Below, piece by piece: positions 63,705 through 64,000 of a stretch of 64,000 nucleotides of DNA (position 1 is the stretch's first letter; each line of letters starts with the position of its first letter). The translations under genes and the position numbers were made by a program. The stretch comes from Rhabdaerophilum calidifontis (lineage in GTDB: Bacteria > Pseudomonadota > Alphaproteobacteria > Rhizobiales > Beijerinckiaceae): contig NZ_VTRS01000007.1 of assembly GCF_008641065.1 (NCBI RefSeq), forward strand, positions 1 through 64,000, in the 5' to 3' direction. Under the pieces are notes generated by a model. That model ran no database searches, was not told where the DNA came from, and was given only the letters and a program-made list of their open reading frames with translations.

Positions 63705-64000
63705 TTGCAGGTTCCCCGGACACCGTCCCCGGCGCGCTGCCGCGCGTGCTCTTCGTGACGCCGCACGCATTCAATGCCGTCACCGGCGGGGGGATCACGT
63801 TCTCGGCGCTGTTCCGCGGCTGGCCGGAGGACCGGATCGCGACCGTGCACAACGATCCCGAACCGACGACCGGCGATGTCTGTCGCCGCTATTTCGTTCT
63901 CGGCCGCGACGAACTGGATTATGCGCCGCCGCTGCCGGCGATCCGCCGGCTGCTCGGACGCGGCGCGGGGGGCGATGGCGGCCCCTCGGGGCCGACCGTC
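63701..64000 (+). CDS. Glycosyltransferase, N-terminal fragment (cut by window end)
   Basis: Translation from ATG 63701 gives 100 residues to the window edge without a stop. RVLFVTPHAFNAVTGGGITF resembles the acceptor-side opening of GT4 enzymes (glycine-rich loop after the first strand). ATG overlaps the stop of the preceding glycosyltransferase (ATGA). The rest, including the donor domain, is outside, so the family is only suggested. Confidence 0.6.
   Translation, partial: MIAGSPDTVPGALPRVLFVTPHAFNAVTGGGITFSALFRGWPEDRIATVHNDPEPTTGDVCRRYFVLGRDELDYAPPLPAIRRLLGRGAGGDGGPSGPTV

Overview
The window is high-GC DNA with tightly packed genes. CydDC, an FNR/FixK-type regulator, ModABC and a NusG-like polysaccharide antiterminator together suggest an alphaproteobacterium, perhaps Rhodospirillales. 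The lineage call is inference; there is no rRNA, tRNA or other phylogenetic marker in the window.

Layout. (1) 1-3866: the 3' tail of an IS3-family element joined to a cydD gene that has lost its 5' part, then cydC and an FNR-type regulator. (2) 4134-8111: a DEAD-box RNA helicase, then modABC for molybdate uptake. (3) 8114-8653 (minus): a NusG/RfaH-family antiterminator. (4) 8813-13265 (plus): nucleotide-sugar dehydrogenase, asparagine synthetase-like protein and glycosyltransferase. (5) 13253-20134 (minus): glycosyltransferase, heparinase II/III-like protein, two methyltransferases and a bi-domain oxidoreductase. (6) 20425 to the window end: 39 consecutive plus-strand genes, mostly overlapping by 4 bases and never more than about 41 bases apart, forming one glycan-assembly operon that runs off the window.

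The big operon encodes a nonulosonic-acid type supply (two NeuB-like synthases, hydrolysing NeuC-like epimerase, NeuA-like and SpsF-like nucleotidyltransferases, DegT/LegC-like aminotransferase, GNAT acetyltransferase). It also encodes amidine-forming machinery (HisH, a HisF-WbpG fusion and a second WbpG-type enzyme beside an AsnB), PAPS synthesis (CysD, CysNC) beside a sulfotransferase, eleven SAM methyltransferases, three AsnB-like amidotransferases, glycosyltransferases and an ABC flippase. The expected product is a surface glycan with nonulosonic acid, amidino, amide, methyl and sulfate decoration (inference).

The most notable signal is non-coding. In the 290-base divergent region before this operon, the plus strand carries 11 bases identical to the enterobacterial ops element recognised by RfaH (20295-20305). 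It lies within a strong inverted repeat downstream of a TTGACA promoter candidate, while an RfaH/NusG-family protein is encoded 11.6 kb away. This points to ops-dependent processive antitermination of an operon longer than 43 kb.
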